A stretch of 64,000 bases of DNA from Streptomyces lincolnensis (GTDB taxonomy: Bacteria > Actinomycetota > Actinomycetes > Streptomycetales > Streptomycetaceae): contig NZ_CP016438.1 in NCBI RefSeq assembly GCF_001685355.1, positions 62,001 through 126,000 on the forward strand, read 5' to 3'. A model generated the notes under the pieces. It saw only the letters and a program-made list of their open reading frames with translations. It ran no database searches and was not told where the DNA came from. Each line of letters begins with the position of its first letter. Positions within the stretch are counted from its first letter, which is position 1. Below, in pieces: positions 25,662 to 34,526 of this stretch. Position numbers and translations under genes: made by a program.

Positions 25662-27500
25662 TCAGCTGTCCTTGCGGAGGGCGTGGGCGAGGAGGTCGAG
25701 GAAGGAGCGGTTGATGAGGCTCGACTCGGCGGGCCTCAGCGGGCGCCGGGAGAGCATCGCGGCCTGTCCGTAGAGGGCTTCGGCGCTGGTGCGGGCCAGT
25801 TCGGGCTCGTCGATGGCGACGGCGGTGCGGACCAGGGGGTTGAGCTGGTTGAGGATCAGCTGGGCCCGCGGGGCCTCCTGGCGCAGGGCGCCGAGGATGT
25901 CGCCCCACAGGCCGCCCTCCTGCTCACGGGCGAGCTGGGAGCGGGTGCGCTCATGCCGGGCCTCGCGGCTGTCGACGAGGAGGGCGGGGGCGGAGGCGGG
26001 CTGGAAGGTGCGCAGGGCGACGTCGCAGTCGAAGACGGCCAGGGCGTCGCGGGCCTGGGCGAGGTAGGCCGCGGCGGCCAGTTCCGTCTCCCGGTCGACG
26101 GGGTCGAGATGGGCGGTGAGGGTCGCCGGGTCGAGGTCGGCGACGCTGACCTCGGGCCTGATCTCGGGCAGCCGGTGGACCAGCTGACGATCGTAGGTGT
26201 AACCGCCGTTGACGACGCCGAGCCCGGCGGCCGAGGCGATCGCGGCGACCTGGCGGAACTCCTCCACGCTGGATGTCACCAGCACGGTGCGGTGGGTGCG
26301 GGCGAACTCGTCCAGGGTGCAGTGCCCGTCGGTCGTCTCGAACGGCAGCCAGGGCAGCAGCATCCGCAGGATCTCGTCGTCGTGCACCGCGAGCGACTTC
26401 ACGGCCAGGTGGTGGGCCTGGAGGAAGCGGCCGAGCAGGTCCGGGTCGCTGGCGGCGGCCCGGGCGATCCAGTCGCGCAGCCGCTCGGCGAGGGCGTCGC
26501 GGACGGCGGCGAGGGTGTCGTCCTCGTACAGGGCCTCACGGGACGCCGTCGGGCGCAGGCTCTCGGCGTCGACGACGCAGCGGACGAAGAACGCCCAGTC
26601 GGGCAGGATCTCCTCGGCCTGTTCGGACAGCAGCATGCCCTTGACGTGCACGCGGTGGCCGTGCCGGCGCCCGGTCGGCACCGCCTCGGGAAGCACGCAG
26701 GCGATGCCCTTCAGACCGACGGCCGGGAGGTCCAGTTCGATGGTGTCCAGCGGGGTGAATCCGAAGACCTCTTCGCCGTAGGCGGCCAGCGCGCGGGAGC
26801 GGGCTCCCGGGGTGGGGTAGGTACGCGACCAGGGCGCGGGCTCGGGGTTCACCGGTGCGCCCGCGCCTCCTGTGCCGTCGTCGAAGGTCACCGGGTGACG
26901 CAGCAGGGAGCCGAAGTGCCGGGCCAGCGCGTGCACTTGGGCCGGACGGGTCCACTCGCCCGCGTCGGTTCGCGGCGTCAGCGTGACCGTGGTGCCGGGC
27001 CGGGGACGGGCGGAGGCGGGCAGGGTGCGGACGGTGTAGCTGCCGTCGCCGCGCCCGCGCCACTCCACGGCGGGCGCGTCGGGGGTGCGAGCGGAGCGGC
27101 TGACGACGTGGATCTCGTCCGCGACCAGGAAGCACGACAGCAGTCCGATGCCGAACTGCCCGATGAAGTCGGCGCGTTGCTCGGCGACCTGCTCGGCGCG
27201 CTTGCTGCTGCGGCCGATCGTGGCGAGGAAGGTGTGCACATCGGCCTCGGTGAGACCGACGCCGTCGTCCTCGACCCGTACGACGGAGCCGTCGGCGTAC
27301 AGGCGGATACCGAAGGCGCCGTGGGGCTCGATGGCGTGCCGTGCGGTGAGGGCGTCGACCGCGTTCTGCAGGAGTTCGCGCAGATAGACGCGGGGGCTGG
27401 AGTAGAGGTGGTGGGAGAGGAGGTCCACCAGGCCGCGCAGGTCGACCTGGAAGGTGCGGTCGGTGGCGGCATGGGCGTCGGTGTTGTCGCGCAGGGGCAT
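25662..27500 (-). CDS. HSP90-family GHKL ATPase, short actinomycete form
   Basis: This 612-residue protein has an N-terminal GHKL ATP-binding domain with all landmark motifs: ELLQNAVDA (42-50, Glu/Asn), DDGVGL (78-83) and GQFGIG (114-119). A middle domain follows (VKGMLLSEQAEEILPDWAFF, SLRPTASREALYEDDTL), which contains the HtpG-like Arg region. The C-terminal part is shorter and different from HtpG and ends LAHALRKDS. It is distinct from housekeeping HtpG (about 630 residues with a dimerisation tail). It is the middle gene of a three-gene operon with TPR-type partners on both sides. No strong ribosome site precedes ATG 27500; an 87-base gap separates it from the upstream gene. Confidence 0.85.
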   Translation of the reverse strand: MPLRDNTDAHAATDRTFQVDLRGLVDLLSHHLYSSPRVYLRELLQNAVDALTARHAIEPHGAFGIRLYADGSVVRVEDDGVGLTEADVHTFLATIGRSSKRAEQVAEQRADFIGQFGIGLLSCFLVADEIHVVSRSARTPDAPAVEWRGRGDGSYTVRTLPASARPRPGTTVTLTPRTDAGEWTRPAQVHALARHFGSLLRHPVTFDDGTGGAGAPVNPEPAPWSRTYPTPGARSRALAAYGEEVFGFTPLDTIELDLPAVGLKGIACVLPEAVPTGRRHGHRVHVKGMLLSEQAEEILPDWAFFVRCVVDAESLRPTASREALYEDDTLAAVRDALAERLRDWIARAAASDPDLLGRFLQAHHLAVKSLAVHDDEILRMLLPWLPFETTDGHCTLDEFARTHRTVLVTSSVEEFRQVAAIASAAGLGVVNGGYTYDRQLVHRLPEIRPEVSVADLDPATLTAHLDPVDRETELAAAAYLAQARDALAVFDCDVALRTFQPASAPALLVDSREARHERTRSQLAREQEGGLWGDILGALRQEAPRAQLILNQLNPLVRTAVAIDEPELARTSAEALYGQAAMLSRRPLRPAESSLINRSFLDLLAHALRKDS

Positions 27501-27587
27501 GAGGGAGTCCGGGGTGAAGGCAACGGCGGGAGTGGGCGGTGGTCCGCGGGGCCGGCCGAAGACGGGCGGGAGGGTGTGGAAGGCGGC

Positions 27588-28580
27588 TCAGAAGGCCTTG
27601 CGGAAGCGCGCGTACGCCTTCTCCGGGTCCGCCATGAAGGTCCACGGCCACTCGGTGATCACACCGTCCAACTCGCGGAAGACGTTGGATGCCTTGCTGC
27701 TGCCCGCCAGCGAGAGGGCCATGGCGAAGATGTTGTACTCGCCCTGCCAGCCCAGGCGACGCTCGTAGTCATGGTGCAGGATGCTGCGCTCCGCGGCCTC
27801 TCTCAACTCGGTCCGGATGCGCGGTTGCTGCAGGCAGTCGCGGTTGTCGGACTCCACCCAGTCCTCGATATGCGCCATGGCGACGGCACAGCCGAGCGGG
27901 TGTCCGTCGGGCGCGGCGGCGAAGGCCTTCCGGGCGAACTCCAGGGCCTGGCCCGGCTCTCCGCCCCAGCGGGGCTGCAGATGCGACACCCACTCCAGAT
28001 GGATGTCGACATTCAGCGGATCACGGCGCAGGCCGGCCGCGAGCCGGGCTTCCTGGACACTGCCGTCGACGGACATGCCGCGTCCCGAGGTCAGCAGATG
28101 GCGCCACGGTGTGACCCAGTCGGGCTGCAGTTCGGCGGCCTCGAGGAGATGCTCCTCGGCGATGCGCAGCCGCTCGTAGAAGGTCTGCCACTGCTCCCGG
28201 CTGACGTCCACGGCGAGGGCGGACGTACGCGCCTCCCAGCCCCAGGAGACATGGCGCGCGCCCGATATCAGCAGTGCGGTCGCCCGGAGCTCCTTGTCGT
28301 CCCTGTCCTCCTCGGCGGCCCGGACGATCCACTCCTCCACACCGTCCACATCGGTCAGTTGCCCCAGAACCGTCTGGTCGCGGCCGAGGTCGAAGGGCGC
28401 CAGCGCCGCCTTGACCTCCGCCCAGTCACCCGCGTCGGCCGCCTCGACCAGCGCGAGCACCCGCGTGTCCCCCAGCGCGCGCAGCGCGTACGTCCCGTGC
28501 TTCCTCTTGCCCGCGACGGGAAGGGCATGCGGATGCGCCGCCGTTCTCTCCGCACCTCTCCCGAACAACCTGCCCAGCAT
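27588..28580 (-). CDS. TPR-like hypothetical protein, first gene of the HSP90 operon
   Basis: The 330-residue protein starts MLGRLFGRGAERTAAHPHAL, with GGGGAGG just upstream of ATG 28580. The body is helical and repeat-like (RIAEEHLLEAAELQPDWVTP, EARLAAGLRRDPLNVDIHLE, ALEFARKAFAAAPDGHPLG), as in solenoid proteins that count work or bind partners. There is no signal peptide. I do not know a function for this family. Its place ahead of the HSP90 and large TPR genes suggests a common complex or pathway. Confidence 0.7.
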   Translation of the reverse strand: MLGRLFGRGAERTAAHPHALPVAGKRKHGTYALRALGDTRVLALVEAADAGDWAEVKAALAPFDLGRDQTVLGQLTDVDGVEEWIVRAAEEDRDDKELRATALLISGARHVSWGWEARTSALAVDVSREQWQTFYERLRIAEEHLLEAAELQPDWVTPWRHLLTSGRGMSVDGSVQEARLAAGLRRDPLNVDIHLEWVSHLQPRWGGEPGQALEFARKAFAAAPDGHPLGCAVAMAHIEDWVESDNRDCLQQPRIRTELREAAERSILHHDYERRLGWQGEYNIFAMALSLAGSSKASNVFRELDGVITEWPWTFMADPEKAYARFRKAF

Positions 28581-28769
28581 GCCGCGCCCTCCCCTGGTAC
28601 CGCGTGATCGTGAGAGGCAGCATAAACGGCACCACTGACACCGCTTCCACAGGGTTTTCACCTGAGCTCCACGGTGCCGGGCGCCTCCCCATGCGCCGTC
28701 GTGGTCACAGGGGAGTTCACACAGCGCTCGTGCATCGGCGCGGGGATCGGCATCCTCTGAACCTCAGGG
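28581..28769. other. Upstream region of the HSP90 operon
   Basis: This is 189 bases without a gene. It should hold the promoter of the three-gene operon. No CIRCE or HAIR heat-shock element (long CACTC- or CTTGAGT-type repeat) was visible. Confidence 0.3.
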
Positions 28770-28935
28770 CGTTGGCGTTGTCGCGGACTCCGGCGACGCG
28801 GTCGGACTCGATCAGCGTGCCGTCGAGGATCACATGGGTCTGCCCTCGCGTTGGCAGCGGCCCAGGACCTGGTGAAGGTCCGAGGCCTGGTCGGCGAGGA
28901 CGTCGGCGCCTTCGTGGAGACACCGGACCATCTTG
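28770..28935 (-). pseudogene. Fragment of an IS5-type DDE transposase
   Basis: The minus strand reads KMVRCLHEGADVLADQASDL HQVLGRCQREGRP, then after a frame change HVILDGTLIESDRVAG and VRDN. The VILDGTLIxxDR motif is the first catalytic Asp region of IS5-group (DDE superfamily) transposases. Only about 55 codons remain. Confidence 0.5.
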
Positions 28936-29021
28936 TGAGGGAGGCAGGCCTGCCCTGCCAGCGGCTTCACGTCTGTCGGAGCCCGGGGCCCGGAGACCCG
29001 ATCCGCGCTGAATCGAGTGGC

Positions 29022-29385
29022 TCAAGCCTCGGGATGCCGGTAGATGTCGCCGTCGTGGCGGTCCAGCGGCTGGCGTGGGAGGTAGAAGGTGTGGTCGTGC
29101 TCGTGAAGAAACTGGATCCGTAGCCCGGCTCCGGCGATCGCCGAGACAACGGTCGACAGACCGTGCCGCCACTCGACGGTCTCGTTGCCCTCGGTCGTTG
29201 CCGCCTCATCGGCGTACGTACCGGGGCCTCCCGAGGCTTCCGGACCTTCGACGAAGTAGTCGTGTGTGACCGTGCTGCCGGTCTCGTCGTCGAGGACGAA
29301 GCTGAAGGGATGGAACTCCGCGAGGTACAGATACCCGGCGGGAGCGAGCAGTGCAGCGACGACCGACGCCCAGCGGCTGAGTCCG
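29022..29385 (-). pseudogene. C-terminal fragment of a class I SAM methyltransferase
   Basis: One open minus-strand frame from about 29385 to TGA 29022 reads ASVVAALLAPAGYLYLAEFH, FSFVLDDETGSTVTHDYF, NETVEWRHGLSTVVSAIAGA and IQFLHEHDHTFYL. This is the characteristic C-terminal third of a widespread actinomycete class I methyltransferase (LYLAEFHPF and HEHDYTLF motifs). The SAM-binding N-terminal domain is absent. At its upstream end it abuts a plus-strand RraA fragment. Confidence 0.65.
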
Positions 29386-29396
29386 CGACAGCGCCC

Positions 29397-29581
29397 TCCT
29401 CGCCGGCACGGACATCGGCATTCATGCCCTGGGCACCAACTCTCGCAAGAGCGGGAAAGCCGGCGCAGGCGCAGGCGATGTACCCGTGTCGTTCGGCGGC
29501 GTCACGTTCACCACTGGCGACTGGCGACATCCTGCGCGCCGACCAGGGCGGAGTCGTCCTCCTGCCGAATATCCGACTCCC
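29397..29581 (+). pseudogene. Fragment of an RraA-family protein
   Basis: The frame reads [40 protein letters not shown]. After a one-base frame change near 29525 it continues [20 protein letters not shown]. This is the C-terminal core of RraA-like proteins (RNase E regulator/4-hydroxy-4-methyl-2-oxoglutarate aldolase family). Start and N-terminal half are missing. Confidence 0.55.
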
Positions 29582-29827
29582 GGCGGAGACCACCGTGCCT
29601 CTCGTCCCGTGCGGTGACGGCGCGAAGGGCACGCGCGTCTACCACTGGGCCGCCTTGCAGATCACGTCCATCGAGGACTTCGACGGCGAAGGCGCCGATC
29701 TGCTGGGGGAAGACGCCGCCGCGGCTGCCTTGCCTGGCGGCCGGCGCTGCGTCGCTGGTAGTTGCTCGGCCGAGAGCTGAGCGGGTCCGGCCGCACCCGC
29801 TACGGCGGCGCCCCCGGTACGGCAGCA

Positions 29828-29856
29828 GGGCCGGACCGCGCGTCGCGGTCCGGCCC
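29828..29856. terminator. Hairpin between the RraA remnant and DUF6243 gene
   Basis: Perfect 13-base arms (29828-29840, 29844-29856) have a three-base loop. It lies 36 bases after the minus-strand DUF6243 stop, so it probably terminates that gene. Confidence 0.7.
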
Positions 29857-29891
29857 TACCCCGTGCGGTGCCGCCCTGCGGCGGCGGTGGG

Positions 29892-30101
29892 TCAGCTCTG
29901 TGCGGTGTCGTCGCCCGTCTGCCCGGCGCTCTCGGCTGCGCCTGCCTTCTCGCGCATCTTGCGCACCAGCTCCGCCTTCTGGTCGGCGGCACTCTGGCGG
30001 TCGAGGTTGCGGTACGGACCGTTGTTCTGCCGTTCGGCGCGGGACAGCTTCTTGCGCTGGCCGCCGCCCATGCCCACGGGGTTGTTGATGTTCTTGCTCA
30101 C
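29892..30101 (-). CDS. DUF6243 family protein
   Basis: This is a 69-residue basic protein: GTG 30101, MSKNINNPVGMGGGQRKKLS, then AADQKAELVRKMREKAG. It matches the Streptomyces DUF6243 family (Gly-rich start, KKLSR motif, charged helix). A GGGAG ribosome site lies about six bases upstream. The function is unknown; the sequence is intrinsically charged and may bind nucleic acid. It is an isolated gene among remnants. Confidence 0.75.
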   Translation of the reverse strand: MSKNINNPVGMGGGQRKKLSRAERQNNGPYRNLDRQSAADQKAELVRKMREKAGAAESAGQTGDDTAQS

Positions 30102-30440
30102 GGGTTCTCCCGGAATGAGAAGTGATCTACGGATTCATCGGTGGGGGACGGGCGCGGCGACGTCGAAGGACGTCAGCAGGGGCCCATCACGCTCTCACTC
30201 GTAAATCGGCGTCTGGAAGAACATGACCATGACGTTACCCGGTTCCGTCGGCCCCGCACACCAAGTTTTTCGCCGCGCCCCGGCGTCGGCCGGACCCTCG
30301 GCGATCACGGAGCCCCGCAGATGGAGACGAGCCGACGGGAGGTTCTGCAGCGCCATTCCTGTCACAGACGCCCCTATGACGAGGGGGCGCGGGACTAACG
30401 AGGAGGTGCTGGGCACCGTCCTGACCAGGTGAAACACCGC
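30102..30440. other. 339-base gap without a recognised gene
   Basis: Frames on both strands look non-coding. The right part borders an IS110 fragment. Confidence 0.35.
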
Positions 30441-30578
30441 TCAGGCGGCATATCGCTCAAGGCACCGAATGATCTCACGTCGGGTCTTGCCCTCCTGGGT
30501 GCGGCGTTCGTAGTACACCTGGGTGCGGGGATCGAAGCACAGCCGGGTGAACACGATGCGGTACGGCCAGCGAGGGTG
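30441..30578 (-). pseudogene. C-terminal tail of an IS110-family transposase
   Basis: The frame reads YRIVFTRLCFDPRTQVYYER then RTQEGKTRREIIRCLERYAA and stops at 30441. The YVERRTxEGKTRREIxRCLKRY tail is typical of IS110-type transposases in actinomycetes. Everything N-terminal is gone; the PadR gene and its operator lie immediately beyond. Confidence 0.6.
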
Positions 30579-30607
30579 AGCCGCGTCGCATCGGAGCCCG
30601 TGAGACT

Positions 30608-30631
30608 TGCTATGCAACGAGTTGCATAGCA
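30608..30631. promoter_or_regulatory. Perfect PadR-type operator
   Basis: TGCTATGCAAC (30608-30618) and its exact complement (30621-30631) are separated by GA. It ends 12 bases before the PadR start codon. ATGCAA/TTGCAT-like palindromes are known PadR targets, so autoregulation is likely. Confidence 0.75.
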
Positions 30632-30643
30632 CGATCGGTGCCC

Positions 30644-31216
30644 ATGGCGCTCGAACACGCGATCTTGGTGTCGCTCCTGGAGAGGCCGGGATCCGGCTAC
30701 GAGCTGGCCCGGCGTTTCGAGCGGTCCATCGGCTACTTCTGGACCGCGACGCACCAGCAGATCTACCGCGTGCTCAAGCGTATGGAGAGCGACGGCTGGG
30801 TCGACGTCCGGGACGTCCCGCAGCAAGGCCGGCCGGACAAGAAGGAGTACTCCGTCGCCGACCTCGGCCGGGCCGCGCTGTCCTCGTGGTTGCACGATCC
30901 GATCGAGCCGGACAGCGTCCGCCACGACCTGGCGGTGAAGATCCGTGGTGCCGCGTTCGACGACCCGGCCGCCCTGATCCACGAGGTGGAGCGGCACCGG
31001 CAGGCACACCAGGACCGGCTGGAGCACTATCGCGCGGGCGAGGAGCGGGACTTCACGGGCCCCGAGGTGAACGCGGCCGCCGCGCGAGCGCCGCTCGATC
31101 CGGAGCGAGAGCTCCAGCACGTCGTCCTGCGCGGCGGCATCGCGTACGAGCGGATGATGATCGGCTGGCTGGACGACGTGCTCACCACTTTGGCCCGGTT
31201 CGGCCCAGGCCGCTGA
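30644..31216 (+). CDS. PadR-family transcriptional regulator
   Basis: The 190-residue protein has the PadR winged helix (MALEHAILVSLLERPGSGYE, YFWTATHQQIYRVLKRMESD GWV, then KKEYSVADLGRAAL) and a C-terminal Vir_act_alpha_C-like helical dimerisation region (LIHEVERHRQAHQDRLEHYR). ATG 30644 fits the family start; GTG 30638 is possible. It precedes an acyl-CoA dehydrogenase gene by 91 bases in the same direction and probably controls it. The perfect palindrome just upstream suggests it represses its own promoter. Confidence 0.88.
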   Translation: MALEHAILVSLLERPGSGYELARRFERSIGYFWTATHQQIYRVLKRMESDGWVDVRDVPQQGRPDKKEYSVADLGRAALSSWLHDPIEPDSVRHDLAVKIRGAAFDDPAALIHEVERHRQAHQDRLEHYRAGEERDFTGPEVNAAAARAPLDPERELQHVVLRGGIAYERMMIGWLDDVLTTLARFGPGR

Positions 31217-31307
31217 CGCCGCCCCACCCGCCGGCCTCACCTCCGATCCCCTTTGGCCACCCCACCCACAATTGCCCTCCGCCCGCCTGCCGAAAGAGGC
31301 CCTCACC

Positions 31308-33032
31308 ATGGCTGACCAGCTGCTCTTCAACCCGCGCACCTACGACCCCACGCACTTCGACGCCGAGACGCGCCGACTGCTGCGTGCCACAGTCGACTGG
31401 TTCGAGGAGCGGGGGAAGCGGCAACTGACCGAGGACTACCGGACCCGCGCCTGGCTCGGGGACTTCCTCGCCTTCGCCGCGAAGGAGAACCTGTTCGCCA
31501 CCTTCCTGACGCCGTCGTCCGCCACTGGACAGGCAGAGCCCGGCAAGCGCTGGGACACCGCCCGTATCGCCGCGCTCAACGAGATCCTCGGCTTCTACGG
31601 CCTGGACTACTGGTATGCCTGGCAGGTCACCATCCTCGGTCTCGGCCCCGTCTGGCAGAGCGACAACACCGCCGCCCGCGCCCGCGCCGCGGAACTCCTC
31701 GCCCAGGGCGAGGTGTTCGCGTTCGGCCTGTCCGAGAAGGCTCACGGCGCGGACATCTACTCCACCGACATGCTCCTCGAGCCCGACGGCGACGGCGGCT
31801 TCCGCGCCACCGGCTCCAAGTACTACATCGGCAACGGCAACGCCGCCGGACTCGTCTCCGTCTTCGGCCGCCGAACCGACGTCGAGGGCCCCGACGGCTA
31901 CGTGTTCTTCGGCGCCGACAGCCGACACCCGAGCTACCACCTGGTCAAGAACGTCGTCGACTCCTCCAAGTTCGTCAGCGAGTTCCGCCTGGAGAACTAC
32001 CCCATCACGGCCGAGGACGTCCTGCACACCGGCCGCGCCGCCTTCGACGCCGCCCTCAACACGGTCAACGTCGGCAAGTTCAACCTGTGCACCGCCTCCA
32101 TCGGCATCTGCGAACACGCGATGTACGAGGCCGTCACCCACGCCCACAACCGCATCCTCTACGGCCGTCCCGTCACCGCCTTCCCCCACGTACGCCGCGA
32201 GCTGACCGACGCATACGTCCGGCTCGTCGGCATGAAGCTGTTCAGCGACCGCGCCGTCGACTACTTCCGCTCCGCCGGCCCCGACGACCGCCGCTACCTG
32301 CTCTTCAACCCGATGACGAAGATGAAGGTGACCACGGAGGGCGAGAAGGTCATCGACCTGATGTGGGACGTGATCGCCGCCAAGGGCTTCGAGAAGGACA
32401 ACTACTTCGGCCAGGCGGCCGTGGAGATCCGCAGCCTGCCGAAGCTGGAGGGCACGGTCCACGTCAACCTGGCACTGATCCTGAAGTTCATGCGCAGCCA
32501 CCTACTCGACCCGGCCGACTACCCCGACGTGCCGACCCGCCTCGACGCGGCCGACGACGACTTCCTGTTCCGGCAGGGCCCGGCCCGCGGCCTGAGCTCG
32601 GTGCGCTTCCACGACTGGCGTCCGGCCTTCGAGACGTATGCGCGGCTTCCCAACGTCGCCCGCCTGCGTGAACAGGCCGACGCGCTCTGCGAGTTCGTCG
32701 CCACGGCAGGCCCCGATGCGGAGCAGAGCCGCGACCTCGACCTCGTCCTGTCGATCGGACAGCTCTTCGCCCTCGTCGTGCACGGCCAGCTCGTCCTGGA
32801 GCAGGCCGCCCTGACCGGACTCGACGAGGACGTCCTCGACGAGCTCTTCGCCGTCCTCGTACGGGACTTCTCCGGGCACGCCGTCGAACTGCACGGCAAG
32901 GACTCGGCCACCGAACAGCAGCAGGAGTGGGCGCTGAGCTCGGTCCGCCGACCGGTCGTCGACACAGCGCGTACGGAGCGGGTCTGGCAGCAGGTCGAGG
33001 CACTGTCCGGCGCGTACGAGATGGCCCCGTAG
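31308..33032 (+). CDS. Acyl-CoA dehydrogenase family flavoprotein
   Basis: This is a 574-residue protein of the acyl-CoA dehydrogenase/oxidase superfamily. The FAD-binding middle domain includes GEVFAFGLSEKAHGADIYST and FRATGSKYYIGNGNAAGLVS. The C-terminal helical domain includes FNLCTASIGICEHAMYEAVT and a long extra C-terminus (QLFALVVHGQLVLEQAALTG), longer than the usual 380-residue enzymes and closer to acyl-CoA oxidase-like forms. It likely oxidises a fatty or branched acyl-CoA in the cytoplasm. AAAGAGG lies nine bases before ATG 31308. It is co-directional with the PadR regulator upstream. Confidence 0.85.
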   Translation: MADQLLFNPRTYDPTHFDAETRRLLRATVDWFEERGKRQLTEDYRTRAWLGDFLAFAAKENLFATFLTPSSATGQAEPGKRWDTARIAALNEILGFYGLDYWYAWQVTILGLGPVWQSDNTAARARAAELLAQGEVFAFGLSEKAHGADIYSTDMLLEPDGDGGFRATGSKYYIGNGNAAGLVSVFGRRTDVEGPDGYVFFGADSRHPSYHLVKNVVDSSKFVSEFRLENYPITAEDVLHTGRAAFDAALNTVNVGKFNLCTASIGICEHAMYEAVTHAHNRILYGRPVTAFPHVRRELTDAYVRLVGMKLFSDRAVDYFRSAGPDDRRYLLFNPMTKMKVTTEGEKVIDLMWDVIAAKGFEKDNYFGQAAVEIRSLPKLEGTVHVNLALILKFMRSHLLDPADYPDVPTRLDAADDDFLFRQGPARGLSSVRFHDWRPAFETYARLPNVARLREQADALCEFVATAGPDAEQSRDLDLVLSIGQLFALVVHGQLVLEQAALTGLDEDVLDELFAVLVRDFSGHAVELHGKDSATEQQQEWALSSVRRPVVDTARTERVWQQVEALSGAYEMAP

Positions 33033-34526
33033 CCACGCCGTACGCATCAACGGTGGCCGGGCGCGACACACGCCCGGCCACCCGCGTACCTCCCCCCAGC
33101 ACGGCAAGCAGACCAGTCAAATGGTGCGGTCACGGCAGCCGTTTCGGTCCCGGCTGCGGGGTGCTCCGCGGTTCGCGCCGGGTCGGCTCGTCCCGTTCCG
33201 CGGGCCACAGGCTTCGGACCGGCCGGAGCAAGATCCGCCTCGTCACATTCCACGGTCCTGGCGGTGACAGGGTAGAGCGGCGTGGACTGCAGGCGGGCGC
33301 CGCTGAGGTCGGTCAGGGTGACCGCGCAGGTGCTGTCATCGGTCACGGCCGGTCCCCCGGTCGGCAGTCCAGCCCTCGGACGCGCCCCGCACACACCGCG
33401 CTGGGTACGAGGACCGCGCGCCGGTACGCGAACGGCACACGCAGCGCACACTCCAGGACGAGCGGGCGCCGGGAAGAGCCACCAGTGGTGGCGATCAGTA
33501 CCTGATGCTGACGCATCATCCAATGCCCTGCACCATCGTGTGAGCCTCGGGCTCCAAGGCCGCGCCGACCCGCCTCGACCCACTGCGGCCGCGCAGCGAA
33601 TCCAGCTGGTCGGCTTCGCGCGTCCCAGTGCACCGTCCGTTCCCACCATGGGCCGGCAGAGCGGCCCTCACAAAACGTGTGGGGCCTGTCCGCATACGGA
33701 CAGGCCCCACATCGAGCGCCGGGCAGGCCTCGCACCTGCATTTCCCCGCAGGAAGCGGGGCGTCTTTCCTTGGACCACCAACGCAACACCAGCCGACCGC
33801 AGTTGCAGCAACCAGCTCAAGATCAACTGTACCCGAGGTCGCGGCGCCCCAACTCCCCTCCCCCCCCCATGGCCAGACCAGCAAGCCCCGAATCGGCCCA
33901 GAACCTGCCCTGCCGCGCCGTCAACCGTTGCGTGGACCCAGACCCGTCAGACGCTTCAACACCCCGGCGGACAATCAACCCCGCAGCCACTCCAACAGCG
34001 CACCGACAGCCCTGAGGCCAGCGCGCACCGAGCCGTCCTCGACCCGCACCTGGCGTCGAGCTGGCCGCCAGGCGTTCAACGTCCGACAGGGCCGGAGCGT
34101 TGGGGAGTTCGACCCGTTCGATCAGTGTGATCCACTCGCGGCCGGCCTCTGGTACCAGTAGAGCCCGCCGAGGAAGCAGCCCGTCAGCAGGACGGCCGCG
34201 CCGGCGCCCACACCGGTGGAGCGTTTCCGCCGGCACGGGGCAGCAGGGATGCACGATCGCTCCAGCCGTCCGCACCGGAGCCCGCAGGACACCGCCCGCG
34301 ATCGAACAACAGGTGATGCTGCGGCGGCGCGAGCACCTCTCATCGGCCCCGTCCGGCTGGCCGCCCGCACCGTCGGCGCCGGATTCGACATCGACCACGG
34401 GGCCGCCGTATCACCAACCGGCCCGCCCGGCCGGGCCATCGCGTGGGCGCGTCCGCCAGTGGCACCGCGGAAGGCCCGCTGCCACCGGCGCCCGGCGGTA
34501 GCGGGCCGCTCGGCACGCGTGTGCCG
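33033..34526. other. 1.5-kb region without a convincing gene
   Basis: No protein family is recognised. A strong hairpin (33679-33710) is listed separately. The minus strand near 34240-34122 ends in a possible membrane helix (AGAAVLLTGCFLGGLYWYQR). Another minus frame near 33340-33230 (STCAVTLTDLSGARLQSTPL) looks faintly coding, but starts and ribosome sites are lacking. Confidence 0.35.
33679..33710. terminator. Perfect 14-base-arm hairpin
   Basis: Arms 33679-33692 and 33697-33710 have a CATA loop. It is symmetrical and not adjacent to a recognised gene, so direction cannot be set; a small unrecognised transcript may end here. Confidence 0.6.

Noticed and set aside
23194..25773. Long plus-strand frames opposite the TPR and HSP90 genes
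   Set aside because: Composition is that of antisense frames; the minus strand has recognised domains and coupled start/stop signals.
28581..28769. Heat-shock (CIRCE or HAIR) element for the HSP90 operon
   Set aside because: No CACTC-N9-GAGTG or CTTGAGT-N7-ACTCAAG type repeat is visible upstream of 28580.
33033..34526. Several 100-200 codon frames as genes
   Set aside because: No family, no ribosome sites, Arg/Pro/Ser-rich composition; only the hairpin is supportable.
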